NCBI GenBank assembly: GCA_039621445.1
Contig: CP154955.1
Location: 47,536,139-47,600,138, forward strand
Source: Euglena gracilis
Taxonomy: Eukaryota; Euglenida; Euglenophyceae; Euglenales
Length of the DNA: 64,000 nucleotides
Direction of reading: 5' to 3'
Numbering within the stretch: the first letter of the stretch is position 1; every line of letters begins with the position of its first letter. The notes beneath the pieces were generated by a model. It ran no database searches. It had not been told where the DNA came from and saw only the letters and a program-made list of their open reading frames with translations. Below are positions 9,201-19,847 of this stretch, piece after piece. A program made the position numbers and the translations under genes.

Positions 9201-9530
9201 CTGTGAGCTTGAAAATTGGACCACATGTCCCAAGCCAGTCCGGGCGATGCAACTGTCGAATAATGGATGCAATGGTCCAATGGGTTTCGAGGAAATCGGC
9301 ATTCTTCTTGTTTAGGAGTAGGTTCAGACAATAGTGCACCCAGCATCCCCAGGCAGCCGTCCAAACCCTCCTCACCACCTGGGTGAACAGTTAAGGTGTA
9401 TATGCATACGTGTGTGAAGGACGGTCCTTAAGCAAAAAAAAAAAACAGTCAGGTAAACACCCACAGAGGCAGGGGGAGGGTCCGGCTTCTCACGATCACA
9501 ATCAACGCTGCGGGGGGCACGTTTGTCCAC

Positions 9531-9602
9531 CTCAGCCACTCATCGTATGCCCGCTGCGCCGCCTCCTGCATGGCCTCGGTTTGTGCCTCCTTGGCCAAGC
9601 GC
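9531..9602 (-). CDS. Coiled-coil exon (AQRAYDEWL)
   Basis: Acceptor ACCCTGTAACAG and donor CTGAG/GTGGAC bound 72 bp: one base, 23 codons, two bases. The peptide reads RLAKEAQTEAMQEAAQRAYD then EWL. The phase connects upstream to 10,565-10,627 (the codon completed is AAG, Lys) and downstream to 8,645-8,707. It repeats the aromatic-x-x-W-L pattern of 8,007-8,088 and 10,990-11,033. It lies outside the visible part of copy B. Confidence 0.8.
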
Positions 9603-10564
9603 CTGTTACAGGGTCAGAAAGGTCCCTGAGACAATTAACGTTAAAAAAAAAGGCACAAAAAACACACAAAAAAAGCCGCAAAGAATCAGTTTTAAGAGTT
9701 AAATGTGTTCCTGTGAGAACATTTTGGTACCGCACATACTTTGCAGTGCTCAACGGGGGCGGCGGCGCTTCCCTGTGCAAGTCGGCTTTTGCTTGATGGA
9801 GTTTCCTGCCGGATGGGGCATGGTGGGCAGGAAGCACACGCAGCTTGGAGGGTTTGAATGAATGGTGCAAATGAAAATGCAATGAGGCTATGAATGGCAC
9901 ATCTGCAGAGAAGGTTAGAGGCCATCGCCTTCAGTGGACTTCCTCATCCTCAGGGGGACCTCTCATATGAACACTTTCATGCACAAATGCGCAAGAAATG
10001 GAAACAAATTTCTGTGTCGAAAAGAAATGCTGTCGAGGATATCGATGCATCGAATTGGTCCGGAACTCTTTTTGTTATCACCCTGCCCAGCCCCCCCCCC
10101 CCCGGGTGCACACTTCCTGAAAAAAAAAAGGAGCCTGCGACGAGCACCAGCCACATCAAGGGACACACCACCGCCATCGGGCATGCTGGGCCTCTGCGTC
10201 GCGGCGCGCCGCTGCCTCCGCCTCCTCCACCCTGTGTGTCGGTGTCGGTGGGGGGGGGGGGTCCCAAGAAAATCGCGGTTTCCGGCGAAAGCACCGGGAG
10301 ATCCCGAGTTGCCCACCCTGACCGGAGGTCACCCGCCTTTCAAACATCCGGCAGCTGATCCCCGAGCAGGCCGGAAGGCAGGGGGAAGACTGAAAGAGGG
10401 GGGACCATACCATTGCTTGGCGACCCCCCCGGGGGGGGGGGGGGGGGAGGGGCTCTTGACCAAAAAAAAACCAGTCAGTCACTCTGAAAAAAACCAGTCA
10501 GTCACCCCCCGGGGGGGTGGGGTGGGACAAGTGTTGAGCAATGGTATGGGGGGGGGGGGCAGAC

Positions 10565-10627
10565 TTGGCCCGCTGGGCAGCCCAGATCCTTTCCTGCACG
10601 GCGGCACGCTGAGCCACCTCCTTGGCA
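10565..10627 (-). CDS. Coiled-coil exon (AKEVAQRAAVQERIWAAQRA)
   Basis: Acceptor CATCTACAG and donor GGCCAA/GTCTGC bound 63 bp: one base, 20 codons, two bases, the same architecture as the 8,645 exon. The peptide AKEVAQRAAVQERIWAAQRA is Ala-rich helical. The phase joins 10,990-11,033 (AG+T = Ser) and 9,531-9,602. The equal size and phase of alternating exons suggest internal exon duplication. Confidence 0.75.
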
Positions 10628-10989
10628 CTGTAGATGGGACAGGGAAGAGGACAGGGGAGGGCCCCAGGTGCTGGCACGATTGCTGTGGGCGCAGTGCACA
10701 ATGACAATTGGCTCTTTAAAAAAAATTCCGCTTTGCGCAGGAAAAATATGAATGCTTCACGTTGAAGATGAATGCAGTGAACCTTGGGATTTTTGGCCAA
10801 AAAAAAAACCCTTGAGGTTTGACATAAGGCGAGAGGAAAGAGGAGATCAAGAATATTAACATTGTCAATCTTGTGTTCATGTTTGCAGTCAAGTCTCATG
10901 AGAACATATGGGGAAATCAACAAATCAACACTTTCTTCTGATTGGGCCAATTTATTATGCATAGCTACACATCCTATACCTCAGCATAC

Positions 10990-11033
10990 CTCAGCCACCG
11001 CTCAAACTGTGCTTGGCCTTCCAGCTCTTTGCG
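10990..11033 (-). CDS. Coiled-coil exon (LEGQAQFERWL)
   Basis: Acceptor CTTCCCTGGTGCAAG and donor CTGAG/GTATGC bound 44 bp: 14 codons, RKELEGQAQFERWL, plus two bases. It starts in phase 0, matching the phase-0 end of the exon at 12,526-12,708. This is the first of three W-L motif exons. Confidence 0.7.
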
Positions 11034-11459
11034 CTTGCACCAGGGAAGGCAGAGGTTATGGGGTTATGGGGCTGCCTTTCAGCTGCCCTGCCATGTGCTG
11101 CTTTCCCGGAAGAGAGGCTCTTCCTCTTCCTGCCCTGAGCCCTGCACTTCGGCCGCAGCACACTGTGCCATCACTTGGGAATGCCTCCAGGGAAGAATGG
11201 TACGGATGGGCTGGCCCAGACAGAACCAAACAGACACGATCTGCACTCAGACACAAAATCACAAAAAAAATGAACCACAAAAAAATCGAAGAAATGTGTT
11301 TTAAGACTTTGGGATCCGGGATTTTAAAAAAATCCAGAAACCACTTCTTTGTTGATTCCAAAACGAGGGGATTTGTTGGCCAAAGAGGTTGAATTGCATC
11401 CACTTTTATTGAAAAGGCGTGTTGGCAGTGCCACATCCAGGGACAAACTCCGTGAGGAT

Positions 11460-11760
11460 TTAGTGGTCAGCCCAATGGGGGGGGGGGGCTTATCTTTTAA
11501 TGTGATGCAATGATTGTGGGACGGTCAGGGTCCGGGTTAGGATTTGACGTTCCGTTTTTGGGGGGCCTTTTGGGGCAGATTTAGGCCAAAATTTAAGGCC
11601 ACTTTTTCAGCCCAATTACCCCCGACTTTCAAACCTAATCTGGGCCCGATTTAGGCCCCAAACACCCAACCCCGACCGTATTCCTTTCGCAGTTCCTAAC
11701 CATATTCCAACCTTATTTGTTCATTTAAGAAAATATAGGTCGAGAAACATCTATTCCTGA
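11460..11760. other. Intronic, no gene seen
   Basis: There is one G-run and a run of related words around TTTAGGCCAAAATTTAAGGCC. No exon-like island or splice pair is visible. Confidence 0.5.
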
Positions 11761-12039
11761 CAGGGGTTTTTTTAAGACGGGGGATCCACCCCACCCACCC
11801 ACCCCCTGGGGGGGGCCGCCCAGGGGGGGTCCCGGGAAACCCAACCCAGTTTTCCCCGAAAAGGCCAAAAAATACGAAAATGCTTAATAAGCACCTTTTT
11901 CAAAAATTTATATAAAGAAATATATCCCACCCAAAAAGAACATCCCACCCCCCTCTGGGGGGACCTGGGGGGGGGGGGCTCGGCCGGACCCACCCACCCT
12001 ACCCCCCCCCCGGGGGTCCAAGACTATAAAAAAACCCTG
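11761..12039. mobile_element. CAGGGGTTTT-family hAT-like MITE
   Basis: It starts CAGGGGTTTTTTTAAGAC and ends GACTATAAAAAAACCCTG. The flanks ATTCCTGA and GTTCCTAA are a probable 8-bp duplication with two transitions. The interior has the family's C/G blocks and a GGCCAAAAAATACGAAAATG segment. Non-coding. Confidence 0.75.
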
Positions 12040-12525
12040 GTTCCTAACCCAATCCTTAACCAGCTTTTCCAACCCTTACATCAACAGACTTTTGCACCAA
12101 ACAAACGTCAGAAAAACGGTGGGGTGGAACCTTGGAATCGGGGGATCCGTCCCACTTGTATGGGCCAGGGCTCAGTTGTATGGGGTCCCCGGGGTATGGG
12201 GCCATTGCTGAATCCCTCTGGTGCAGGAATCATTTCTGCTTCATCTGCATGCGTTCCCCCCTGATCTGTATGTCACACCTAATACTCCCACATCGTTCCA
12301 GCACCGGTGCATTTGGAAGCGTCGTGTGAATTCCTGTCTGAGCTCAAGCTTGCATTCTTTTCAACTTACAGTGCACACCTGGCACTGACAGTTTTTTCCG
12401 ATTTTGAAATTTCAAATTTTCTCCTGATTTTTTTGAGGACTTGTATTTTGTGTGTGTGTGTCTTAGATTTCACCACATTCTGTTCTTTCTGGATGAAAGG
12501 GAAACCCCCCAAGCATCCCATACAC

Positions 12526-12708
12526 TCCAGAGGGCTCGGCCGATCGGCGGCGCCCAGCCCGCCCTGGGCCCGCCTGTCTGGCCAAAGCAGCCGCCTGTTG
12601 GCGGATGGCGCGGCCGCTGCGGCCCCGCCACGCCCGGAACTCCGCCGCGCTGTCGGCGCCGCGCAGCAGCCGCAGGAGCTGCCGGCCGAGGGCCCGGTGG
12701 AGGGCGGG
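12526..12708 (-). CDS. GC-rich exon (LGRQLLRLLRGADSAAEFRA)
   Basis: A C-run ending GCAG is the acceptor and CTCTGGA/GTGTAT the donor. The 183 bp are 61 codons in phase 0 to 0, with strong third-position GC. The peptide starts PALHRALGRQLLRLLRGADS and contains EFRAWRGRSGRAIRQQAAAL, then a basic Gly/Arg tail. The phase is compatible with 17,643-17,859 upstream and 10,990-11,033 downstream. The family is not recognised. Confidence 0.6.
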
Positions 12709-12877
12709 CTGCGGGGGGGGGGGGGGGCGGGGTAGGGTTGGAGCAAGGTTCCGGGGTTGACGGCAGAGCACCGGAAAGAACGGGAAGGCCCCAGCCCGAA
12801 TGCTGACCTGCTGTGAATGGCTGGTGAGACAGTCCAGAAAAACGAAAACAAAAGCATGTGCGAATGGTGGGCACAGA

Positions 12878-12985
12878 CATTCATTTAGTGTGGTTCACAA
12901 AAGACCTGTGAACCACAAAAATTTTTTTGGGTGTCCACAGGTGAACCACAAAAAAATTTTTGGTGTCCACAAGAAATTTTGTTGC
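12878..12985 (+). repeat. TTCATTTAGTGTGGTTCAC dispersed repeat
   Basis: It begins AGACATTCATTTAGTGTGG and contains two copies of GTGAACCACAAAAA and of GGTGTCCACA. Related copies are at 16,816-16,890 (reverse), 18,266-18,345 and 18,905-18,977 (reverse). Confidence 0.65.
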
Positions 12986-13009
12986 CGACAAAAATTGATT
13001 GAGGATCGA

Positions 13010-13700
13010 GAAAAAAACTGAGTTTTTACAACCAAAAGCGGATTGATCTTGAGACACCTCAGCCAAATTGTGGACCTTGGCACCGGCTCAACTCGTAAAG
13101 CGTGTCAGCGAATTACAACCCCAGCCTTGCACTGGAATCCTGGAGGAGGGGGAGGTGGGGGGACCCTTCCGACCTCTAGTTTTCGGTCGCCGAAACAGTT
13201 GGATAGAGCGTTCAAGGGCTTCATTTTTGCTCTCCGGACTTTTTCTTTGATTTTGCTGCATTGTCGAGATATTTAGAAAAATCAATTTCTCGAGCAAAAA
13301 AAAAAACGGCCCAAAAAAAAAACACCCTAAAATGGCCGTTTTGGGCCATAAAAGCGCGCCGGAACACGGGCCAGGCGTGTCGGCGGCCAAAATGGCGAAC
13401 GGGGTGATAGAGGGCCTCCGGGAGTACATTTCGTCAGACCGACATTTCCGTAAATAATGTACTTTTTCTCGAGATATTTTCGAAGAATCTTTTTTGACCG
13501 ATTTTTGGACCAGTCAGAAGAGGGGGGGGGGCAATCCCACCCAGTTTGGACCCTTCGCGGCTGAATAACTTGGGCCTGGCGGGGAGTTGGGGGTCAAACA
13601 GACCTGATTCGGAAACAAGAAATCCAGTCGCTTGCGACTGAAAGAAAAAATTCCGGGAACGTAGCCGGGATCATGGCGATAATCCGGAGTTTTCATGGTC
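13010..13700. other. Intronic, no gene seen
   Basis: A-rich and CCCC-rich stretches with paired words such as TCTCGAGCAAAAA and TTTTTCTCGAGAT suggest a loose inverted repeat around 13,280-13,480. No exon borders are evident. Confidence 0.4.
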
Positions 13701-14111
13701 CTCCTGCTTAGGCGGCCTAACTCGCACTTAGCTTTGAAAGTGACTGTAAATTTGCGCCAACGCGCAAATCCCAAAAAAAGTTTGGTTTTCGACCACCGTG
13801 GCCTGAGACTCGAGACAGTCTGAAAATAGTGTCTCCCTGCACCCCAGGGCCTGGGGACGAAAGCAACGACTAGGAACTCCACGGTCCACGGGCACAGCGC
13901 TCCCGGTCCCAGTGTGCATGAACACAAAGCGCCGGGTGATGAAACGAGGGGACTCCACTTACTCATTTGCGCTTTGGCGCAAATTTTTTAAATTACAAAA
14001 AATAAAACCATTTGCGCTTTGGCGAAAATTTTTGACTTTTTTGTAATTCAACACGTGGGTGACCATTGCCGCATTTGAACAATGATAACAACTTTTGAGT
14101 CAACATGTGTT

Positions 14112-14514
14112 TCCCTTGTGCCAAAGCGCAAGGGGTAGGCCCATGAAGGATGGAAATTTACGAGTTACCTTGCGCCAAAGCGCAAATAGAAATACAATTT
14201 TTAAAATTGCAAAAGCAACATGGCTTGCGCCGAAGCGCAAATATAACTGTTTAAAACTTATCTCACAATGGAGGGAGAGAACAGCCCTGGTAGAGTATGA
14301 ACACGAGAGGGGATAGAGCTCAAAAACGTAGTGCAGGGGGACGGAAGCCTACTCTCAGTCACGTTGAGTTAAAACTGGTCAACATTGCGCGTCGGCGCAA
14401 GAGCCACGTTGCTTTGACAATTTTAAAAAGTGTATTTCTGCTTGCGCTTTGGCGCAGTATAACTCTTAAATTTCCATTCTTCATGAGCCTACCCATTGCG
14501 CTTTGGCGCAACAG
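14112..14514. repeat. Imperfect inverted repeat 1 (arms about 125 bp)
   Basis: The left arm (GGGTAGGCCCATGAAGGATG, then GGAAATTTACGAGTTA) is matched in reverse at 14,383-14,514 (TAACTCTTAAATTTCC, then CATGAGCCTACCC). Each arm carries three TTGCGC/GCGCAA words at matching places. The spacer contains a GGGAGAGAACAGCCCTGG block that recurs near 14,550. Confidence 0.75.
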
Positions 14515-15331
14515 CCATCAAGTTGTATTTTCCATTTTTATCACTGCGGGTGGAGAGAGCAGCCTTGGGAGCATCTCATCACCAGAGCGGACAGAGCTCA
14601 GATGGAGGGAAGCCTTGCCTGGGACAGGAAGCCAACCCCCTGGACTGTGAAAACAACCACCAACTTCTTGATAGCCAGACGTGTCTTGTCCTATGCGTTG
14701 TAAACCCAACTTCCAGTGCCGGAGGTTCCTCCCACTTGCCTCGCAGTTAAGCGTGCCTGAGGGGCCCTTCTCTTTGGCCGACTTTTAAAAGTCGGAAAAT
14801 ACCTGTGTGGAAAAGAACAGGTACCAGATAAACCCTGGGAACCACAGCCGAGGAAACAGTTTTAGGCGTCGAAAGGGTGTTTTAAAGAAGCTCGTCACCC
14901 CCCTTTCCTCGCCCAGGATTTGAAGCACAGAACTTTGGGGATGAGCGGATGGAATTGAGAAATTGAAAGGGCCCATCAACAACGGCGGAGAAGGGAAGAC
15001 ATGCTGACACACCTTTTTTCGGTATTTTGCAACCCACCAGACAGCCACATGCCACCAGGCAGATGGAGGCATTGTTCAGCAGAAAAAGCCTTTCTGTCAA
15101 CACCCCCAAAAACCCCACTTTGTGCACCGAGTGCAAGGTCACTGAGGCACCACAGCCTACCGCCCACCATTCGTCTTATTGTAACAACCACTTCCTCCCC
15201 AGCACCTGAATAATTCAAAAGCACCAACCCAGCTTCTGGCACAGCAGCGCTCAAACCCCCCTCATCATTCTCCTCTATCCCCCACCTTCTCACACAGCAC
15301 GAACACATTCAAATACATCTGCCATTTAAAA

Positions 15332-15804
15332 GGACATTTGCGCTTAAGCGCAAATTTTTAGCTTGCGCTTAAGCGCAAATTAAAAATTTGCGCTTAAGCG
15401 CAAGCTAAAACAGAAGCCCCTGAGTTTGTGGGAGTCCCTCTGATGTGTTACGGTGTGTTGGGGGCCCCTCTCTGAACGGCCAGAGTGCGGGCTTGGTGAG
15501 GAAATACCTTGCGCCGAAGCGCAAACCATCATACAAAAAACTGAGAAGTGCAAACACGCGGCTGACGTGTAATGTGGATGAACAAGCAGTGCATTATGTA
15601 GGCATGTCCCTTGCGCTTCGGCGCAAATGTATTTACTCACCAAGCCCGGGCTCTGGCCATGCAGAGAGGGGTCCCCGACACACCGTAACACATCAGAGGG
15701 ACTCCCACAAACTCAGGGGCTTCTGTTTTAGCTTGCGCTTAAGCGCAAATTTTTAATTTGCGCTTAAGCGCAAGCTAAAAATTTGCGCTTAAGCGCAAAT
15801 GTCC
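15332..15804. repeat. Near-perfect inverted repeat 2 (arms about 193 bp, spacer 86 bp)
   Basis: The left arm 15,332-15,524 equals the reverse complement of 15,611-15,804 with only scattered mismatches. Each arm starts with three TTGCGCTTAAGCGCAA palindromes, then CAGAAGCCCCTGAGTTTGTG, and ends with a TTGCGC/CGAA palindrome. It can form a long cruciform. Confidence 0.9.
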
Positions 15805-16815
15805 ATAACCATTGCCTTCTGTGCCCGGCAGTGTGGGGCCTGGCGTTGCTCACCAGACGTTGGGAGAGGTCCCTGGGCTTGCCCTCAGTCCCCCCCAACC
15901 CCCCCCCCACCAGGGTGGTTCCACCTGTACCGCTCCTCACGCTTCAAGCACCCAGGGATCACAACTCTGTGACATGCCGTTTTTTCCAACTTTTCACAAC
16001 GTGCATGTAGAGTCCACCCTCTGGATGCCTCAGCAGCCAAACTCTTCACGGACATATCACAGAGCCCAAAAAAGCAACAAAAAGGGCCAATTGTCACCTG
16101 GACTGTGTGGCACCATCCGGGGAACACAGTCAAGGCTTCAAAAACGAGGGACTCACAACGGGGGTTTCGGCCCATTTTGGGAAAATTCACGTGTCCCGGC
16201 GGTCAAACCCAGGGTTTTGACCCTTTTTCAAAACGGTGAACTGGCTGAAAAACATCAAAATTGGGCCTGTTCCCCGGGTTCCAACATCGGCAAATGATGC
16301 ACACGCCACCGTCGAGGGTCTCCGCGGAACCAGAGGGTCAAAAGGGTGGGTTCTACCGCCGGGTCTCAAAGAAATCGAAAATTTGCACCAAAGCGCAAGC
16401 TAAAAATGAAAACCTTAAGTGCGAGTTAGGCCGCCTAAGTCCTGGGGCGGGGGGGGGAGGGGGGTTCCACCTCCCCCCTTTTCCCTGGTGATAAGCTTCG
16501 CTCTTACCCATAAAGGGATAAGAGCTCAGCGACCCCCCCCCTCTACCTCATGTCTGCGGAGCTCCCCGTACAACCCTGCACACCCCACCACTAATACTGA
16601 TGTCCTTTTCGATATGGCAAAGAGATTTTGTTTTTCTTTGGAGAAGGGGACCCTCCAGATGAGCTGGAAGAGCAACCGAGTGGGGACTCAGAGGCTGCAC
16701 TCCGCCTTCTCCGGCTCCTCCTGAGGACGCCATTAGGCAAACATGTTCAAAGGAGATTGCTTCATTACTGTTGAGGAGAAAGATAATGATGCAAATGTCA
16801 GCAGGTGGTGGGAAA

Positions 16816-16890
16816 GTGTTTGGTGTCCACGTGTGAACCTCAAAAGGACAACCTTGGTGAACCACACCAAATGAACGTCTGGGCGGGCGT
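16816..16890 (-). repeat. TTCATTTAGTGTGGTTCAC dispersed repeat, reverse
   Basis: GGTGTCCACGTGTGAACC, then GTGAACCACACCAAATGAAC, is the reverse complement of the 12,878 repeat start. Confidence 0.6.
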
Positions 16891-16899
16891 GGCAAGCAC

Positions 16900-17279
16900 C
16901 ATGGCGACAAAATTATGCCCCTGGACCTTCCCCCATTGGTAAATCATAATTCCTGTTCCTTGGTGACTTTGAAGCAATTTATTGGGACGCAGAATATTGC
17001 CAGTCATGAAAATGAGACGCGAATGGAAAGTTGCAGGTCAGCCCCTGAAATACCCTAACAGCTCTTTGGCTGAAACAACTGACACACAGACTTTGAGCTG
17101 TGGGTTTTCGCACAGGCGGGAGGGGTGGAAGATGACCCCAATTGGCAGAACAACCTGTTTCCCTTACCAGTACCTACAGAAAACTGGGTTATTTGGCCCC
17201 AAAACTGGAACCCGATTGGGGGATCCCATTGCGATCCCCGGAATAGCTATTCCGATGTGCCGGCCGGATTAGTGCCCAC
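16900..17279. other. Intronic, no gene seen
   Basis: Mixed-composition sequence without splice-bounded open frames that I would trust. Confidence 0.4.
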
Positions 17280-17547
17280 CAGGGGTTTTTTTTTAAGACT
17301 GAGGGAGGGGTCCCCCCCCACCCACCCACCCCCTGGGGGGGTGGGGGGTCCCGGGGGACCCACAAAAAAATGGCCAAAAAATCACAAAAGTGCTAAAAAA
17401 TAGCTCTTTTTCAAAAAATTTCGGCTCCTTCGGCGCCGAAAAGTATATCCCACCCCCCTCCGGGGGGACCCCCCCCCCCAGGGGGGGCTCGGCCGGACCC
17501 ACCCACCCTACCCCCCCCCAGGGGTCCACGACTAAAATACCCCCTGT
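17280..17547. mobile_element. CAGGGGTTTT-family hAT-like MITE
   Basis: It starts CAGGGGTTTTTTTTTAAGAC and ends GACTAAAATACCCCCTG, with a central GGCTCCTTCGGCGCCGAAAA hairpin and C/G blocks. The flanks GTGCCCAC and TTTGAAAA do not match, so the target duplication is lost or one end is altered. Confidence 0.7.
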
Positions 17548-17642
17548 TTGAAAAAAATTCAGATATCAAAAAAAACTGGCAGAAAACGACAGTTCTGGGG
17601 GGGGGGCACACAGAGAAGTTGGCCTTCCGGTCCACTGCACAC

Positions 17643-17859
17643 CTCCACGCCGACCTCATACAGCGGCGGGTAGGTCCGGCCGCCGGGGGGCAAGGTGAGG
17701 CAGGCCCGCAGGCAGCGCTGCAGGCAGTCGCCGCGGATGAGAGCCACGTGGCGCGTCAGCTTGCGGAGCAGGTGGTGCACGGGGTAGAGGGGGTCGAGGC
17801 CGAGGCCGGCTGTGAGGGACCCGCCCAGAGAGAGGCATCCTCCCGGGGATCCGCGCCGG
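17643..17859 (-). CDS. GC-rich exon (HHLLRKLTRHVALIRGDCLQ)
   Basis: Acceptor AATTCTGCCGCAG and donor GTGGAG/GTGTGC bound 217 bp: one base plus 72 codons, ending in phase 0. The peptide runs LTAGLGLDPLYPVHHLLRKL, TRHVALIRGDCLQRCLRACL and TLPPGGRTYPPLYEVGVE. It is helical and Cys-containing, with strong codon bias. The phase joins 12,526-12,708. The join to 18,088-18,259 does not fit directly, so a small exon or another donor is missing. Family unknown. Confidence 0.65.
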
Positions 17860-18087
17860 CTGCGGCAGAATTGGAGGTGCCCAGACGGAAACCCATTGTG
17901 GCGTTGTGGTTTGTTGGCATCGCGTGCGACACGCTGCGGCCTTAAAGTTCACTGCGGTGGCATTCCACATCGCAGTGCCATCTCACACATATCACCACAA
18001 ACGAGGAAAGCCCTTACAGAATACATTGGGAAATACGGACTCATCCTGAGATACGGGGGGGGGGGGGGCATGGGCAGCGGCCCACAC

Positions 18088-18259
18088 CGGGAAGCCAGCG
18101 GGACAGGAACGCCAGGCTGTCCAGCGGCGGCTCCGTCTCCACTGTTTCCAGCACGTCGGCCACCGCCCCCCACGGCACCACACTGAACGCTGCCGCAACG
18201 TCCAGCGGGACCGGACGGGTACGGCTGGCGGGGCCCGGCCGCTCCATTTCCGCTGGCCG
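18088..18259 (-). CDS. GC-rich exon ([20 protein letters not shown])
   Basis: Reading minus, after the acceptor GTCTTGAG comes [20 protein letters not shown], then [20 protein letters not shown] and [18 protein letters not shown], to a donor CCCG/GTGTGG. It starts in phase 0, matching 18,993-19,049. An in-frame ATG at 18,247-18,245 could instead be a start codon for a shorter product. The downstream poly-C makes the exact donor uncertain. Confidence 0.6.
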
Positions 18260-18265
18260 CTCAAG

Positions 18266-18345
18266 ACCAGACATTCATTTAGGGCGGTTTGCAAAAAACT
18301 GTGAACCACAAAAAAGGTTTGATGTCTACAAAATTGCCGCAGAAA
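18266..18345 (+). repeat. TTCATTTAGTGTGGTTCAC dispersed repeat
   Basis: CAGACATTCATTTAGGGCGG, then CTGTGAACCACAAAAAAGG, matches the 12,878 copy and abuts a coding exon. Confidence 0.6.
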
Positions 18346-18419
18346 AAACTGGGTGGCACATCCAGCAGACATACATGCTCTGCACTGTTTAGACACAGAC
18401 ACGCATTTTATGTACTGAG

Positions 18420-18840
<421 letters not shown>

Positions 18841-18904
18841 TGCATATGCACTGCATACATATGCATGGAATGAGAATACACCTTATTAAAGTGCATACTT
18901 GTGA

Positions 18905-18977
18905 AACAATACTTTTGGTGTCCACAGGTGAACGGCAAAAAGCAGGCTCGGTGCCCACGCTAAATGAGCGTCTGCTT
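18905..18977 (-). repeat. TTCATTTAGTGTGGTTCAC dispersed repeat, reverse
   Basis: GGTGTCCACAGGTGAACGGC, then GCTAAATGAGCGTCTG, is a diverged reverse copy. It ends 16 bp from the exon at 18,993. Confidence 0.5.
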
Positions 18978-18992
18978 GGGAGCGGCGGGGAC

Positions 18993-19049
18993 CTGCCGCA
19001 GGCGCTGCACCGAGTGCAAGCCCCGGCCAATGCACCGGCACTGGACAGG
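18993..19049 (-). CDS. Small exon (PVQCRCIGRGLHSVQRLRQ)
   Basis: Acceptor TGCCTGTCCGCAG and donor CGGCAG/GTCCCC bound 57 bp: 19 codons in phase 0 to 0. The phase fits both neighbours (19,180-19,246 and 18,088-18,259). Confidence 0.55.
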
Positions 19050-19179
19050 CTGCGGACAGGCAGTGCGGTTCAGTGATGCCCCCATTGCCCCGGGCGAGCA
19101 TGGACTGGGAGATCCACATCAGGCATGGCAGCAACAGCGCGGGTAACGACCCGGAGGGTCATCCTTCCATGGGCCGGAC

Positions 19180-19246
19180 ATGCAGCGAGGGCTTGGGCGT
19201 GGCAAACTGCCGGAGATGCTGCGTGACGCTCTGGATGGGGTTGGCC
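19180..19246 (-). CDS. Small exon (ANPIQSVTQHLRQFATPKPS)
   Basis: A C-rich acceptor, CCCCCCACGCCAG, is followed by one base and 22 codons, ANPIQSVTQHLRQFATPKPS then LH, to a donor CTGCAT/GTCCGG. The phase joins 19,848-19,919, completing an Arg codon. If the donor is skipped, the frame ends at a TGA 7 codons later, which would make this a terminus. The -ATPK- block recalls repeats in some sperm/microtubule proteins, but this is only a resemblance. Confidence 0.6.
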
Positions 19247-19264
19247 CTGGCGTGGGGGGCATGG

Positions 19265-19845
19265 GGGGAAGTCGCGGGTGGTCCAGGGAAGAGCCCGGTG
19301 TCGTTCTTTTCCCGTCTTGTGATTGCTCGCTGGACAGCCATCCCGGGAGCCCGAAATAGCCCGCAAACATAGGGAAAATGTTCGAAACACCGACGTTCTG
19401 ACATGGAGGTCAATAACACATGGATGTGTGGACGGGGAGAATGCGGGTATTTTTGTTTTCTGGGAATATCAGTTGGGTTCCAATTATAGAGCATAAAAAA
19501 CGATTGACTCAGAATAAAGCAATTCTTAAAAGTTTTTAGCAACCACCAGAAGGACAGGGAGGTCTTGGGAGGTGAAAGAGGAATAATTTAAAAGTAAAAT
19601 AGAATTTTGAATGGAGGTCATTGGAGAAATGTTATTAGATAAAAAGCACTTGAACAACACAAACCAATTCCTTTTATTCCTTTCTTTGTTTTATTTATAT
19701 TTGCTTGAAATAAAGTGGGCGTTTGTTATAAAAAGGTGCATGGATGTAGGAAACCACACTGCACAGTGGTTCGGATGCAACCCGCACACACATGCACAAA
19801 TGCATATGCAAGCATACAGCAACATACAACCGCACGCACAGACGC
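19265..19845. other. Intronic, no gene seen
   Basis: GC-rich on the left, AT-rich from 19,400. CACACATGCACAAATGCATATG microsatellite-like words lie near 19,790. No exon is supported. Confidence 0.4.
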
Positions 19846-19847
19846 AC

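Larger units (their letters stand above)
2322..9327 (+). repeat. Segmental duplication, copy A
   Basis: This collinear, same-strand segment matches 56,884-64,000 from CATTATAAATTTGTTGTAAA to GTTTAGGAGTAGGTTCAG. Differences are scattered substitutions, microsatellite and homopolymer length changes and a few larger indels. It carries three supported coding exons of the minus-strand gene plus one possible alternative terminal exon. The homology reaches the window edge in copy B, so its far limit is unknown. Confidence 0.95.
13707..16439. mobile_element. 2.7-kb palindrome-rich composite element with terminal inverted repeats
   Basis: The 24-bp sequence beginning CTTAGGCGGCCTAACTCGCA at 13,707-13,730 recurs as a perfect reverse complement at 16,416-16,439. 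Between the ends lie about 18 copies of a 16-bp palindromic word, TTGCGC-NNNN-GCGCAA (centres TTAA, TTTG, TTCG, CGAA, CAAA), and two large nested inverted repeats. No convincing ORF of its own is seen. It sits in an intron of the minus-strand gene. Element class unknown. Confidence 0.6.

Noticed and set aside
13707-16439. Classical DNA transposon with transposase
   Set aside because: Despite terminal inverted repeats, no transposase-like frame lies inside, so I list it as a non-autonomous or unknown element.
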